Assembly (NCBI GenBank): GCA_031308135.1
Contig: JAHLJT010003656.1
Location: 48,272,335-48,336,334, forward strand
Reading direction: 5' to 3'
DNA from: Acheta domesticus
Taxonomy: Eukaryota; Arthropoda; Insecta; Orthoptera; Gryllidae
DNA: 64,000 bases
Both the position numbers and the translations under genes were made by a program. Of this stretch, positions 32,335 to 44,059 are shown in pieces. Position 1 is the first letter of the stretch. Each line of letters begins with the position of its first letter. The notes beneath the pieces were generated by a model. The model made no database searches. It saw only the letters and a list, made by a program, of their open reading frames with translations, and was not told the origin of the DNA.

Positions 32335-32655
32335 AAAAGTGGCTCGGGGCATCAGCCGATGTCACTGCAGTGCCTCTGGCCAGGTCCTAGGGTTACACTC
32401 CCCACGGTGTCAGGATTTTCGACACTGGCCTATCAGCTAGATCGAATTCAGTCGCTGTTTCGAGGCAAATTCTGGCGGCTGGATGCTTAGACCGTTAGTT
32501 TTCCGTGGTTTCTTCGATCAGTCGAATACCGGAGCAGTACACCAATAAACGGACCACGGACCGCGCGCGATTTTTCAGTCCCCTTCCTTCCCCTACCCTC
32601 AGTCCTTACTTACACACTTATACTTTCGTGCAATACTCTAACGCATATGTGGGAA
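32335..32655 (+). mobile_element. SINE family A, copy 3, 3'-truncated
   Basis: The tRNA-like head (GATGTCACTGCAGTGCCTCT at 32359) is followed by CAGGATTTTCGACACTGGC, AGTTTTCCGTGGTTTCTTCG, CCGGAGCAGTACACC, and GGACCACGGACCGCGCGCGA near 32550. All match the complement of copy 1 in order. The B-box is degraded, and the copy ends before the shared GTCATTAG block. Confidence 0.85.
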
Positions 32656-32719
32656 TTGCTTTCTGTTCGACTGAGAACATTCTCGTCACCCAGCGGAAGC
32701 AAACTTTGACATGATCAAT

Positions 32720-33770
32720 TCTTCTAATTAATTAATTTATTACTTCCTGTTCGACAATTTGTCTTTCAGGGCATTGAAATTTACAATATACGGACAGCCG
32801 TTTTGGACAGTAACAGTTACCTCTGTAAGAGGATTTATGAAGGTAAATTTTTAAGAATTAGACAAATATATAAGACTAAGAAACATGGAAAAGAAGACAA
32901 AATAAATAAAATTACGGATGATGAAATTTATCTTTAGGATATTTGGAATTAATTCTACGAGGAAAGAGATAAGTTTTACCAAGATTTAAAAAAAAATGTG
33001 CGTGTTGTGATGAAGGAAGAGTATAAAAAAATTTGAACTATAATTTTTAATCAAATCATGGATTGTAGGGAGATTTAGTAATGATAGGTATGATCAATTC
33101 TGAGTGGATGATTGTATGAACCGTGTCATCTGCAATACCAAGCCCATGAGCTGTAATACTGACCTTAACTCGAAATCTTAAAAAATTATGGTCTCCTATT
33201 TTGGCACATTTCCTTTGAAGATGCTTTTACAGGGCGCCCCGAACGTGGATCATCTTCAATTGATTATCTCCCCACATGAATTACTTGGCCCAAAACTTTA
33301 CTTTCTAGTACGAACATACATCATCTCCATATAAAATATTAATCCTATCGTGGATTTATTTAAGCTGCTTCCTTTCCTTTGAGAGGAATTTTGTTACTGA
33401 ATGATGTTCGAAATCTCATTTCCTCCGTTGACTCGCATGGCACTGCACTTTTCATCTTCTCACATGAAGAGCTTACGGTCGACTGATTTCTAACTGAACT
33501 GCAGCATACCAAGACATGTGCATGTTCCTGACCTGCCTGTGCACGCTCAGATCTCTAAAAATGACGAAAGATATCGAGATAAATATCTTATTGAACGTCC
33601 GTATCTGTGAGTTAACAGCGTTCAGGTTACTTATTGGTTCAATAAGTGAACATACACAGAATTTCAGCTGGCGAAGATGTTTAAAGCCTTCACTCTTGTG
33701 CTCTTCCAGTTTATTGCCTTGCCAGTTTGGCCATGATAGCACTATCACACTTCCCACGCAGCAGTTGTCA
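32720..33770. other. No gene seen
   Basis: AT-rich DNA with no repeat or coding signal that can be supported. Confidence 0.45.
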
Positions 33771-33772
33771 AT

Positions 33773-36130
33773 GCCCTCACTCTCTCCCTCTCACTCCCTC
33801 TCACTCTCTCTGTCCCTCACACTCTCTCTGTCCCTCTCACTTACTCTCTCCTTCACTCACTCTCTCCCTCTCACTCACTCTCTCCCCCTCACTCACTCTC
33901 TCCCCCTCACTCCCTCTCTCCCCCTCACTCCCTCTCTCCCCCTCACTCCCTCTCTCCCTCTCACTCCCTCTCTCCCTCTCACTCCCTCTCTCCCTCTCAC
34001 TCACTCTCTCCCTCTCACTCACTCTCTCCCTCTCACTAGCTCTCTCCCTCTCACTAGCTCTCTCCCTCTCACTAGCTCTCTCCCTCTCACTCGCTCTCTC
34101 CCTCTCACTCGCTCTCTCCCTCTCGTTCTCTCCCTCTCACTCGTTCTCTCCCTCTCACTCGCTCTCTCCCTCTCGCTCGCTCTCTCCCTCTCGCTCGCTC
34201 TCTCCCTCTCGCTCGCTCTCTCCCTGTCGCTCGCTCTCTCCCTGTCGCTCGCTCTCTCCCTCTCGCTCGCTCTCTCCCTCTCGCTCGCTCTCTCCCTCTC
34301 GCTCGCTCTCTCCCTCTCGCTCGCTCTCTCCCTCTCGCTCGCTCTCTCCCTCTCGCTCGCTCTCTCCCTCTCGCTCGCTCTCTCCCTCTCGCTCGCTCTC
34401 TCCCTCTCGCTCGCTCTCTCCCTCTCGCTCGCTCTCTCCCTCTCGCTCGCTCTCTCCCTCTCGCTCGCTCTCTCCCTCTCGCTCGCTCTCTCCCTCTCGC
34501 TCGCTCTCTCCCTCTCGCTCGCTCTCTCCCTCTCGCTCGCTCTCTCCCTCTCGCTCGCTCTCTCCCTCTCGCTCGCTCTCTCCCTCTCGCTCGCTCTCTC
34601 CCTCTCGCTCGCTCTCTCCCTGTCGCTCGCTCTCTCCCTCTCGCTCGCTCTCTCCCTCTCGCTCGCTCTCTCCCTCTCGCTCGCTCTCTCCCTCTCGCTC
34701 GCTCTCTCCCTCTCGCTCGCTCTCTCCCTCTCGCTCGCTCTCTCCCTCTCGCTCGCTCTCTCCCTCTCGCTCGCTCTCTCCCTCTCGCTCGCTCTCTCCC
34801 TCTCGCTCGCTCTCTCCCTCTCGCTCGCTCTCTCCCTCTCGCTCGCTCTCTCCCTCTCGCTCGCTCTCTCCCTCTCGCTCGCTCTCTCCCTCTCGCTCGC
34901 TCTCTCCCTCTCGCTCGCTCTCTCCCTCTCGCTCGCTCTCTCCCTCTCGCTCGCTCTCTCCCTCTCGCTCGCTCTCTCCCTCTCGCTCGCTCTCTCTCTC
35001 GCTCGCTCTCTCTCTCGCTCGCTCTCTCCCTCTCGCTCGCTCCCTCCCTCTCGCTCGCTCTCTCCCTCTCGCTCGCTCTCTCCCTCTCGCTCGCTCTCTC
35101 CCTCTCGCTCTCCCTCTCACTCGCTCTCTCCCTCTCACTCGCTCTCTCACTCTCACTCGCTCTCTCACTCTCACTCGCTCTCTCCCTCCCTCTCACTCGC
35201 TCTCTCCCTCCCTCTCACTCGCTCTCTCCCTCCCTCTCACTCGCTCTCTCCCTCCCTCTCACTCGCTCTCTCCCTCCCTCTCACTCGCTCTCTCCCTCCC
35301 TCTCACTCGCTCTCTCCTTCCCTCTCACTCGCTCTCTCCTTCCCTCTCACTCGCTCTCTCCCTCCCTCTCACTCGCTCTCTCCCTCCCTCTCACTCGCTC
35401 TCTCCCTCCCTCTCACTCGATCTCTCCCTCCCTCTCACTCGCTCTCTCCCTCCCTCTCACTCGATCTCTCCCTCTCACCCGCTCTCTCCCTCCCTCCCTC
35501 TCACTCGCTCTCTCCCTCCCTCCCTCTCACTCGCTCTCTCCCTCTCACCCACTCTCTCCCTCCCTCTCACTCGCTCTCCCTCCCTCTCACTCGCTCTCTC
35601 TCCCTCTCACTCGCTCTCTCCCTCCCTCTCACTCGCTCTCATCCCTCCCTCTCACTCGCTCTCTCCCTCCCTCTCACTCGCTCTCTCCCTCCCTCTCACT
35701 CGATCTCTCCCTCCCTCTCACTCGATCTCTCCCTCTCGCCCGCTCTCTCCCTCCCTCCCTCTCACTCGCTCTCTCCCTCCCTCTCACTCGCTCTCTCCCT
35801 CCCTCTCACTCGCTCTCTCCCTCCCTCTCACTCGCTCTCTCCCTCCCTCTCACTCGCTCTCTCCCTCCCTCTCACTCGCTCTCTCCCTCCCTCTCACTCG
35901 CTCTCTCCCTCCCTCTCACTCTTTCCCTCCCTCCCTCTCACTCTTTCCCTCCTCACTCCCTCCCTCACGCTCTCCCTCTCACTCCCTCCCTCTCACTCCC
36001 TCTCACTCACTCTGTCCCTCTCACTCACTGTGTCCCTCTCACTCACTCTGTCCCTCTCACCCCCTTTTCTCTCCTTCTCACCCCCTTTCTCTCCTTCTCT
36101 CTCTCCACTTCTGTCTGTCTCTCTCTCTCC
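33773..36130. repeat. 2.35 kb polypyrimidine satellite with 18 bp then 22 bp units
   Basis: From about 34090 to 35110 the unit is 18 bp (TCTCGCTCGCTCTCTCCC), repeated more than 50 times with rare single changes. From about 35170 to 35930 it becomes a 22 bp unit of the form CTCTCACTCGCTCTCTCCCTCC. Both edges hold irregular variants. All long frames here (over 1000 codons of S/L/P/R/T on +, R/E/S/G on -) are by-products. The complement is GAGAG-rich, so it could bind GAGA-type proteins or form triplex DNA; that is inference. Confidence 0.97.
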
Positions 36131-36159
36131 ACACCCTACGCCGCCTCTGTCTCCGCCTG

Positions 36160-36790
36160 CGCCGCCTTTGCTTTTTCCTCCCCCTTCGCGCCCGTCGAGT
36201 GGTGCAGCGGCGGGTCGCGGGCTCGAGCGTGGATCTGGGCTTCCAAAATACGATCTCGTTTATGGGCCAAGTTTTATGGAGCTGCCCGGCGCCGAGGGAG
36301 GAGGCGGCGGCGGCGGTGGCGGCGGCGGCGGCGGGGCGCGCGAGTGCATCGCGTGCCGCTTGCAGGGCGACCGCCTCCAGCGCCATGAGAGCGCCGCCCC
36401 GCCCCCTCCTTCCACCCCCGCGCCCCCCACTACCCCCGCCCACGTCTTCGCCCCTTCCCCGCCCCCGCCGGAAACCACGCCGCCACACTCCCGCCCCACT
36501 GCCGCCTCCACCCCCTGCTCCCCCCGCTCTCACCCCCCACCCTGTACCACCCCCTCCCCTCCCGACTCATCACCCCAGCCCACTTCCTCGCCCCTGCCCC
36601 TCTCCACGGCCACGCCCTGCCCTCGCCCGAAACCACGCCGGCACACCCCCGCCCCACCTCGCCCCTGTCCCTCCCCTCCGTGACCCTCCCCCGACTCATC
36701 GCTCGTCACCTTCCTCTCCCTTTCCCCTCTCCGCGGCCCCGCCTCGTCCCCGCCGGACACCATGCCCTTGCGGAACGCCGAGGATTGCGA
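36160..36790. other. CpG island with a GGC tract and GC-rich ~160 bp duplication
   Basis: After the CT array comes CpG-rich DNA with a (GGC)n stretch at about 36300-36340. A two-copy unit follows, in which GAAACCACGCCGCCACACTC (about 36472) corresponds to GAAACCACGCCGGCACACCC (about 36630), about 157 bp apart. GACTCATC recurs at 36562 and 36694. The frame through CCAAAATACGATCTCGTTTA (36243-36262) is the least biased part and could be an exon remnant, but I recognise no protein. Confidence 0.55.
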
Positions 36791-37688
36791 GAGGCTTGCA
36801 CGACGGGCAGTTTTGGCGAAGGGTAATAGATTCGCTCGCTTTCTTTATTCTTTATAGTCCTGCTTGTGGAGAAAGGAACGACGTATGTACTTCTCTTGAG
36901 CTTCTAATCCAATAACAACTCTGAAAGAAGTTGGCAGCATTTGGATAAGATGGCACTTATTCGAGTCTTGAAAAAACGTAAACTGAGCGACTCGGGTCTT
37001 GAAAATGTCCTTCCCCTAGACTTTCTAACGCAATATTCTTTTTCAAAGTTGTTGTGATCTTTTGAGTATGATATTGATATTGATAACATGAAAATTTTTA
37101 CGGTGATACATGAATTAGATATTTATTGAAAATGCAGTAAGGTTATTCGAGAAAAAATAGTTATCAAACCCAGAGAACCTATCAGATATATTTAAGGAAA
37201 CCTTTTTCATGAATGATCCCTGCACCCAATCGTGTCACGCCCTTGAGTCGTCCGGGCAGTGCTTCGGGATGAGAATGGTAGACCTTAAGACCATACTCCC
37301 TGTAGACATTATAGAGCTGCACAATTTGCAACTAGTGGTGCTACAAAGTGGCACATTCTTTCTTGTACTAATTATATTTCTATTCTTTTTAGTCTGGGGT
37401 AACTTTTTGATTTTGTCCAGTCTTCATTCCAGCTGCTGTTCATTGACTCTTAAAACAAATGTTTTCCCTTTTCTTGATTTTGGTACCGTAGTGGTAGAGT
37501 AGAATAGAATGAATATAAAATTCAAACGTTTGTAATATTTTGAAAATTCCGAATTAACAGAAAAAATCGGATCTATTGCAGTGTATTTCACTCCATTCTT
37601 ACAAAAACCGTAAAGAAAAAATTTGTATAATTTTCGAGAAATTTTTGAAAATGCCCCAAGAGCTAAATATATAACACCACAATTTGAA
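36790..37688. other. No gene seen
   Basis: AT-rich; a 97-codon + frame (37209-37502) has no recognised domain. Confidence 0.4.
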
Positions 37689-37689
37689 G

Positions 37690-37895
37690 AATATTTTTTT
37701 ACATCGTTGGGCTTCGAATATGCCCAGATAGGCCGGGGAATATTTATTTTAGAAAAATCCCAAGAACAATTTAGGTGCTAGTGTTGTTTACAGACGGACA
37801 GGCAGACGGACACACAGACAGGAGGACGGACGTTTTGAAGAAAAAACACATTTTCAGAATCAGGGGACATCAAAAAGTGTGTTTTCTACGAAATC
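37690..37895 (-). repeat. Dispersed repeat family D, copy 1, with GACGGACA-type microsatellite
   Basis: The complement reads TTCAAAACGTCCGTCC, a GTCTGT/GTCC-rich stretch, AACACTAGCACCTAAA and AAATAAATATTCCCCGG. The same order is present on the + strand at 45950-46110. Confidence 0.8.
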
Positions 37896-38134
37896 TTGAA
37901 GGCGGGTTTAGGCTGTATTACATAACTTCCTCAGTACTACGTATTTACGTACAAACAAATGCGTATACGAGAAAGTTAAAAGGGTTACTATGGTACTGGT
38001 ATGGTATTTATAATTTCATCGTAACCGTTTATTATTCTTAACTAGTTCAAGTGCCCTGCGTTGCCACGTATTTATTCACAGTCATCCATTGGATGGAGAG
38101 GGAAAAAATCTCTATACAGTATTTGAGTAACTAC

Positions 38135-38137
<3 letters not shown>

Positions 38138-38176
<39 letters not shown>

Positions 38177-39125
38177 TGTGTGTGTGGTGAGTGTGTATGT
38201 GTGGTGTGTGTGTATGTGGTGTGTGTGTGTATGTGGTGTGTGTGTGTATGTGGTGTGTGTGTATGTGGTGTGTGTGTGTATGTGGTGTGTGTGTGTGTAT
38301 GTGGTGTGTGTGTATGTGGTGTGTGTGTGTGTGTATGTGGTGTGTGTGTGTATGTGGTGTGTGTGTGTATGTGGTGTGTGTGTGTATGTGGTGTGTGTGT
38401 GTATGTGGTGTATGTGTGTGTATGTGGTGTGTGTGTGTGTGTATGTGGTGTGTGTGTGTGTGTATGTGGTGTGTGTGTGTGTGTGTATGTGGTGTGTGTG
38501 TGTGTGTGTGTATGTGGTGTGTGTGTGTGTGTGTATGTGGTGTGTGTGTGTGTGTATGTGGTGTGTGTGTGTATGTGTGTGTGTATGTGGTGTGTGTGTG
38601 TGTATGTGGTGTGTGTGTGTGTATGTGGTGTGTGTGTGTGTGTATGTGGTGTGTGTGTGTGTATGTGTATGTGGTGTGTGTGTGTGTATGTGGTGTGTGT
38701 GTGTGTATGTGGTGTGTGTGTGTGTGTGTGGTGTGTATGTGTGTGTGGTGTGCGTGTGTGTGGTGTGTATGTGTGTGTGGTGTGCGTGTGTGTGGTGTGT
38801 ATGTGGTGTGTATGTGTGGTGTGCGTGTATGTGGTGTGTATGTGTGCGTGTATGTGGTGTGTATGTGTGCGTGTATGTGGTGTGTATGTGTGCGTGTATT
38901 TGGTGTGTATGTGTGCGTGTATGTGGTGTGTATGTGTGGTGTGCGTGTATGTGGTGTGTGTGTGGTGTGTATGTGTGGTGTGTATGTGGTGTGTATGTGT
39001 GGTGTGTGTGGATGTGGTGTGTATGTGTGGTGTGTGTGTGGATGTGGTGTGTGTGTATGTGGTGTGTGTGTATGTGGTGAATGTGTGTGGTGTGTGTGTG
39101 TGTGTGTGGTGTGTGTATGTGGTGT
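38138..39125. repeat. ~1 kb GT-rich minisatellite
   Basis: (TGTGTG)n interspersed with TATGTGGTG gives variable 14-25 bp units. Late units carry TGCGTGTATG variants (38750-38960), and one has ATTTGG (38899). Frames made of C, V, W, G and Y are artefacts. Confidence 0.97.
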
Positions 39126-40680
39126 ATATTATTTTTTTATTTTTTTATTATTTAATAGGTAATTATAACAAATTTATACAAAATTTCAGTTCTTTTAGCT
39201 ATGTGGCTAGGCTGAAGGCCTTTAAGCCATTACAATACCTACATCCTACCGCATTCTAACCTTTCGAATTCTGGCATTCACCCCTAATGGTCTCTTCATC
39301 GCATCAAAGCCGCGGAAAGGAGACCATAAGGTACGGCTGAGGAAAAAACCCCTGAAGGGGGAAAAACCTGCCGTCAGAAGACGAGTACATGCTAAACTAC
39401 TAGATTTTTTTTATAAACTATTTATTTCCTGGCGTGGGCATCTTCTCCATCCAGTCTTTGGCCTCCACGCTTCTGAAATCAAACACCGCCACAGAAGATC
39501 GCCCGCACCACCGCCTCTTCGAACAATTTTCTACTAATTAACTTAATTATCGCCTACTGACGAATTTAATTATTACTAACTTACTACTTATTATTCATGA
39601 TTAGCATTACTGATTACTGAGTACTGTGTATATATTCAAGCAAATTTTTGAGTGTTTTAAAAAATAGGTTCTTTTCCCCTTATTTTTAAGTCATTTTATA
39701 CGTAATTTTCCTCTTATTTTTATGTCATTTTTTAGATTATTTTCAAGGAACTTTTAAGTCATCAGAATCCGAGCTCTACTAATGACCACATTAGTTGACA
39801 AGAAGCATCAATCAATTAGCGGAATTGAAAATTTCACTATTTTTATATTTTCCTGAGGTTTTGAGAATTTAACGATAACATATACATCTCTCAAAAGGCC
39901 AGAAGCAACATAGTTTTCTTTCAATTTCTGCCCGCCTTTAATTTTGTTTATTTCCCCCCGAATTCCTGAGCATTAAAATCTTTAAAATTTCTATTTTTGA
40001 AACAAAAATTCTGCATTATTTATTCAGGAATATTTTGGTGAAAAGAATAATTTGATATCTGCAATAGTTTTCGAGTTATGATTTAAAAGGTATGTCGCTG
40101 CATCTATTAGAATAATAAGGTAAGGAAAACTCGTGAATCGTACACTTCAGTTCAATAGTTTTTGTGATAAAAAATTTTGTGACTGAAAAAATATTAATGA
40201 TCAATACTAATTTTGAATTCAAATTAAAAATATTATTTATTCAGAGATCTCAATGAAAGAGCATGGTTTTGTACCTGTGAGTATTTACAGGAAATCAAAA
40301 GGAAAAAATATGGTAAAAATTTTCAAAATTATTTCAATTATCAGGGAAATACTAAGTCAGTGCAAGAAAAACTGGTTGAATTTTGATTTTAAAAAAATAA
40401 CATTTTTAAGTAAAAAGCAAATTTTTCCTTACAGAAGAAAGCAATTTTTGTGTGTTAATTCATTTTCACTGTAGTGGAGTATGATTTGAACGGAGAAATA
40501 AACGTGGAAAAGAAGTAACAATGTAACTGCTGAAAGCTGTATCGACCCTCTTAAACGAAACTAAAGACACCTCTTGAATTGGTCGGAGCTTCATAGTTTT
40601 CTTTCAACTCTGCGCGCATTGCAAGCTCGAATTGTGGTCTTTGTTGTTGTTTTTATTTAAGATCGATCAACTTCTACTTC
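39125..40680. other. Unassigned DNA, one possible repeat relic
   Basis: 39190-39560 is GC-richer and contains the partly self-complementary GGCTGAAGGCCTTTAAGCC (39211-39229) and CCCCTGAAGGGGGAAAAACC. It could be part of a mobile-element 3' region, but nothing identifies it. The rest is AT-rich. Confidence 0.4.
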
Positions 40681-40699
40681 ATTAGCGCACACACATTGC

Positions 40700-40880
40700 A
40701 CACACATTGGATTTTAACGTTTTGGTAGCTATGAGGATGAAACGATATGGTGATGATAGGGGTGAAAGGACAAACACAAATACAACCATTCCTGAGGCGT
40801 GACTTGAACCCGTACGCTTCGGTCCGAGATCACTACGGCACCACCGGTTTAGCGGCCACCGGCCACCGGGCCGGCGAAAG
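40700..40880 (-). mobile_element. SINE family B, copy 2, 3'-truncated
   Basis: The minus strand reads CCGGTGGCCGCTAAACCGGTG, GGGTTCAAGTCACGCCTCAG (B-box GGTTCAAGTCA), GGTTGTATTTGTGTTTGTCC, and CACCATATCGTTTCATCCTC, matching copy 1. The CTAATGACC end block is absent. Confidence 0.88.
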
Positions 40881-41110
40881 TGGTCTGAAGCCACTGTTTC
40901 TGCGTCTCCCTGACTGCCCCTGCTTCTGCGTGCGTTTCGCTGCCAAGCAGGTGGAGCTGGCGCTACTCGTTAGGTCGGCGCCCCGGGCCCCCACAGCCCC
41001 TGAGCGCTTTGAGCGCAGCCCATCGGAAGAGCGGCCGCTTCGAGCACCTGCGCTCTCTGGGCGGAATTGGATCCGCCGCTCTCCTGGCCACGAGCAATTA
41101 TGTGAAACGG
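40880..41110. other. CpG-rich patch
   Basis: GC-rich sequence directly behind SINE-B copy 2, as also seen behind copy 1 at 20870. The 136-codon + frame (40747-41157) runs through the SINE, so it is not credible as a gene. Confidence 0.35.
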
Positions 41111-41149
41111 AAGGTTCGTTTCAGAGAAGAGATTCACTCCAATATGTGT

Positions 41150-42108
41150 GCTGTTAATAGCCTTCGCCTAGGAGTTATTGGAGTTCGTTATTGAAGAAAT
41201 TAGCTACTGATATCTTCTCTATATATAAAACTGGATGTTGGTCTCTCTCTCTCTCTAAGAAATCTTAATTGGAAACGTGAACGTGGTACATGTGGGTGGC
41301 TAGCTCAACACCACGTACACTGGATGCTCCTGAAATATAAGAATACTTACTCTCTGCATTTGTCGTGGGCTGAAAATACCGCAATACGAGGACTCGATCG
41401 ATGGATCTTATACTTACGCTTTGTTTACCAATAATACAAAGGGAATAATTTTGAAATACCTAATTTCTATTGAATGAAACGATAATTTATATATATGCAC
41501 GTAACGACATGAAGTGTCGTACGTCTCTTTTTTTATTCTTAGAAGTTTTTCATCAATCTCTTACCTGCATTATCATATTATTTACTTGACAATTAATTTT
41601 CCCTATTGATGGCCATTTACTAATTATTACAATTTTAAATTTTAATTATTACTTTAATCAAATTTGTAATTACTCTTAGGGCTTGATCATCAAAATTTAA
41701 TTGTTTTATGTCTTTTTCAAATTCGGGCTTCGCGGAAATACTTCGTTGTCCTTTCGGCGTCAGCACACTTGCAGTTGAATACCAGTTCAGCTTCACAGCA
41801 CCCTATCTTCTCCTGGATTCCGGTGTCCGCATAAATCCACACTCGGTTAATTAAGAAAACTTCCTACAATCCCGATACTCCTGAACTATGTAGTTCTTGC
41901 ACCGAGTTCCAATCTCAAAATTAAATCTTAAAGATGACGATTACTGTTCGTACATCTTGATCCTATCACGCGCCAATAATAAAACAATTTTCCCCATTCT
42001 CAAATTAAATATTTTTCGCATATTTATACGTATTATTTCTCACGCCAAATTACATACTGCACGAAAATAAGTGCACGAAAATTGAGGGCTTTTCCAATGC
42101 ACTTCAAA

Positions 42109-42110
<2 letters not shown>
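41150..42110. other. No gene seen
   Basis: AT-rich, with a (TC)n stretch near 41243-41257 preceded by TATATATAAAACTGGATGTT. The latter resembles a start sequence common in dispersed arthropod repeats. Not assignable. Confidence 0.35.
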
Positions 42111-42163
<53 letters not shown>

Positions 42164-42172
42164 TAAGATATA
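42110..42172. repeat. (GT)(TA)n(CA) compound dinucleotide palindrome
   Basis: GTGTGTATATAT...ATATACACACACA is self-complementary over about 50 bp and could extrude a cruciform. CTCCGAAACCGATGGACCG follows at 42176, a motif seen in dispersed repeats. Confidence 0.9.
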
Positions 42173-42254
42173 AACTCCGAAACCGATGGACCGATCTGCA
42201 TGAAAGTTGACAATTCTACCTGTTTTTCACCCAGAAGGTTTATGATCTGTTAAT

Positions 42255-42670
42255 TCTGTTGTAACTTCTCTACACGTCACTGTAGAACAAAACTAAATAT
42301 TCACATCAAATGCAACTCGCAACACACTCGGCAGCATTTTGGACGTATGTCGTTAAATAACTCCTAAACGATACGTTCTAGGGCATTAAAAACTAAAAAT
42401 TTTGAGGCCGAATGTCTCAAAGAAACACACACCGTAATCTGCAGAATGAGCTTTTTTTGAACATTCTATTACATTTTTCTGTTCCAGCGCTTCCCGATAT
42501 TACCTCACCTGCTCAGAGACGTGCAGAATCTGAAAGTAAATGTAAATGACAGGGACAGAGAGCGGCAGAGACAGACATACAGAGATAGACAGGGACAAGG
42601 TGAAAGAAATGAGGGGGAGACAGTGAGAAAGGGAGATGGAGGGGAAAGAGGGAGATGAAGAGCAGAACAA
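42255..42670 (-). repeat. Dispersed repeat family C, copy 2
   Basis: Counterpart of 31860-32255 in the opposite orientation. It keeps the AGTTATTTAACGACATACGT side, the GAGGTAATATCGGGAAGCGC core and the CT-rich head (as GA-rich on +, 42535-42660). Confidence 0.85.
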
Positions 42671-42790
42671 TGTCTGCGGGTTTTCTTAGAGTCGTGTATT
42701 TGATCATAATATTTCACTAACAAGTAACATTTATTTAATTAATGCAGCTGGATACGGTATGTTTGGTTATCGCAGAAGAAGCATCGTATA

Positions 42791-44055
42791 TACAGTGTGT
42801 TCCAGGAAGGGATTTACACTGTTTGAATATTAATAACAGATATAATATCGCAGATAACGTGACTAAAATGTTTGTGTCTAGAATAGTGAAGATTAGTGAT
42901 TAACAATCATTTGTTTCTTATGTTTCACTTATTGTTGGTTATTTTGTTTCGGTTCACTTACCAAGTGTGACAAGTAACTGACAAGTTGACTGGAAACCTT
43001 TCCTTTGTGCAACGGAAGTGGATTATAAAGTGCTATTGGAAATGTGAGATCATCAAAGAAGTGTAAAGACGATGGTGGGCAGAATTGGATGCTGTGCCAC
43101 CGTCACGTGTAACGATTACGAAATTACGTCATAAGTTTGAGAGGGATAGAATTGTGTGTGATATGAAGAATGGGCGGTGTGGCAGGAAGAAACCAGTATC
43201 AAACGAGAGAGGGATTGAAGCAGTGGGACAAAGTTTCTGAAGGTACCCAAATAAATCCATACGGCCAGCATCGCGTGAGTGAGGTGAAAGAAATTGAAGT
43301 GCAGACCTCATTTTACACCAAGAAAAGTGGAAATCCTACATTCCGAGGTTGCTTCACGCGCTAAATAAGGACGATCCGGATATGCGTCACCAATTTTGTG
43401 AATGGACGTGTGATAATGAACAGTTGACTGATTCTATTGTTTGGTCTGGGGCTAAAGAAGATCCCAATTTTGTGGAAGAACGAGCTGTTAATCTTCCTGG
43501 ATTATAATCCACATTGATAATTATCAGTGTGGTGTGGTATGTCTGTCAGAGGACTTGAAGGGCCGTTCTTTTTTAAAGGAACAGTGACTGGTGCTGTTTA
43601 TTTTAACATGCTGCGGGAAGCAATTGTGCCAGCTGTTCGTCAACTCTTCCCAGGTAAAGACTGTTTTCTACAACACGACGGCGCACCGGCACATTACCAC
43701 CAAAACATGCGGCAATTCCTCAATGAAACATTTGTTGAGAGGTGGATAGGCCGACAGAGAAAGGGCGAGTATCCACCCAGATACCCGATCTAACGCCGTT
43801 AGACTTTTTTCTGTGGGTAACTCTGAAGAACAAAACCGCGTACGCTGAATGTCATGAGAGCGACTGTCGTGAGTGCTTGTGAATCCATTCCTATGGAAAC
43901 CGTATCACTTGTGTGTCGATCTGTTCTACAACGTTGTACACGATGTATTTCTGCCACTGGAGGATATTTTGAACGTCTTAAATGGACATCATTGTGACTA
44001 AAAAATAACGTAGTTTTATTTTTGTTGGAGTTATTGAAGATCAAACAGTGTTGTA
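42791..44055 (+). mobile_element. Mariner-like element with degraded inverted ends
   Basis: ACACTGTTTGAATATTAATA (42816) matches the complement of 44030-44052 (AACACTGTTTGATCTTCAATA) with small gaps, giving inverted ends about 1.2 kb apart. The outer 5' segment ACAGTGTGTTCCAGGAAGGG has no visible partner, so the 3' tip may be lost. Confidence 0.7.
43095..43995 (+). pseudogene. Tc1/mariner-superfamily transposase, broken
   Basis: The N-terminal part reads TKLRHKFERDRIVCDMKNGR and GRKKPVS, like the helix-turn-helix/linker of this family. A damaged middle leads to GPFFFKGTVTGAVYFNMLRE, FPGKDCFLQHDGAPAHYHQN (QHDGAPAHY is the second catalytic-Asp block) and RWIGRQ. A frameshift near 43788 then shifts into DLTPLDFFLWV (third acidic block), and later SIPMETVSLVCRSVLQRC. 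Stops near 43363 and in 43470-43510 confirm inactivity. The family is common in insects; subgroup not assigned. Confidence 0.85.
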
Positions 44056-44059
44056 TTGC

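Noticed and set aside
33516..36915. Open frames of more than 1000 codons on + and about 340-360 codons on -
   Set aside because: They lie in an 18/22 bp tandem array whose units are multiples of, or slip around, three. The amino acids are only S, L, P, R and T (or R, E, S, G), and both strands are open at once.
38051..39259. Cysteine/valine/tryptophan-rich frame of 402 codons
   Set aside because: A direct translation of the GT/TATGTGG array; three frames are open simultaneously.
40747..41157. 136-codon + frame ending in a GC patch
   Set aside because: It reads through SINE-B copy 2 in antisense, and no domain or conserved motif is seen.
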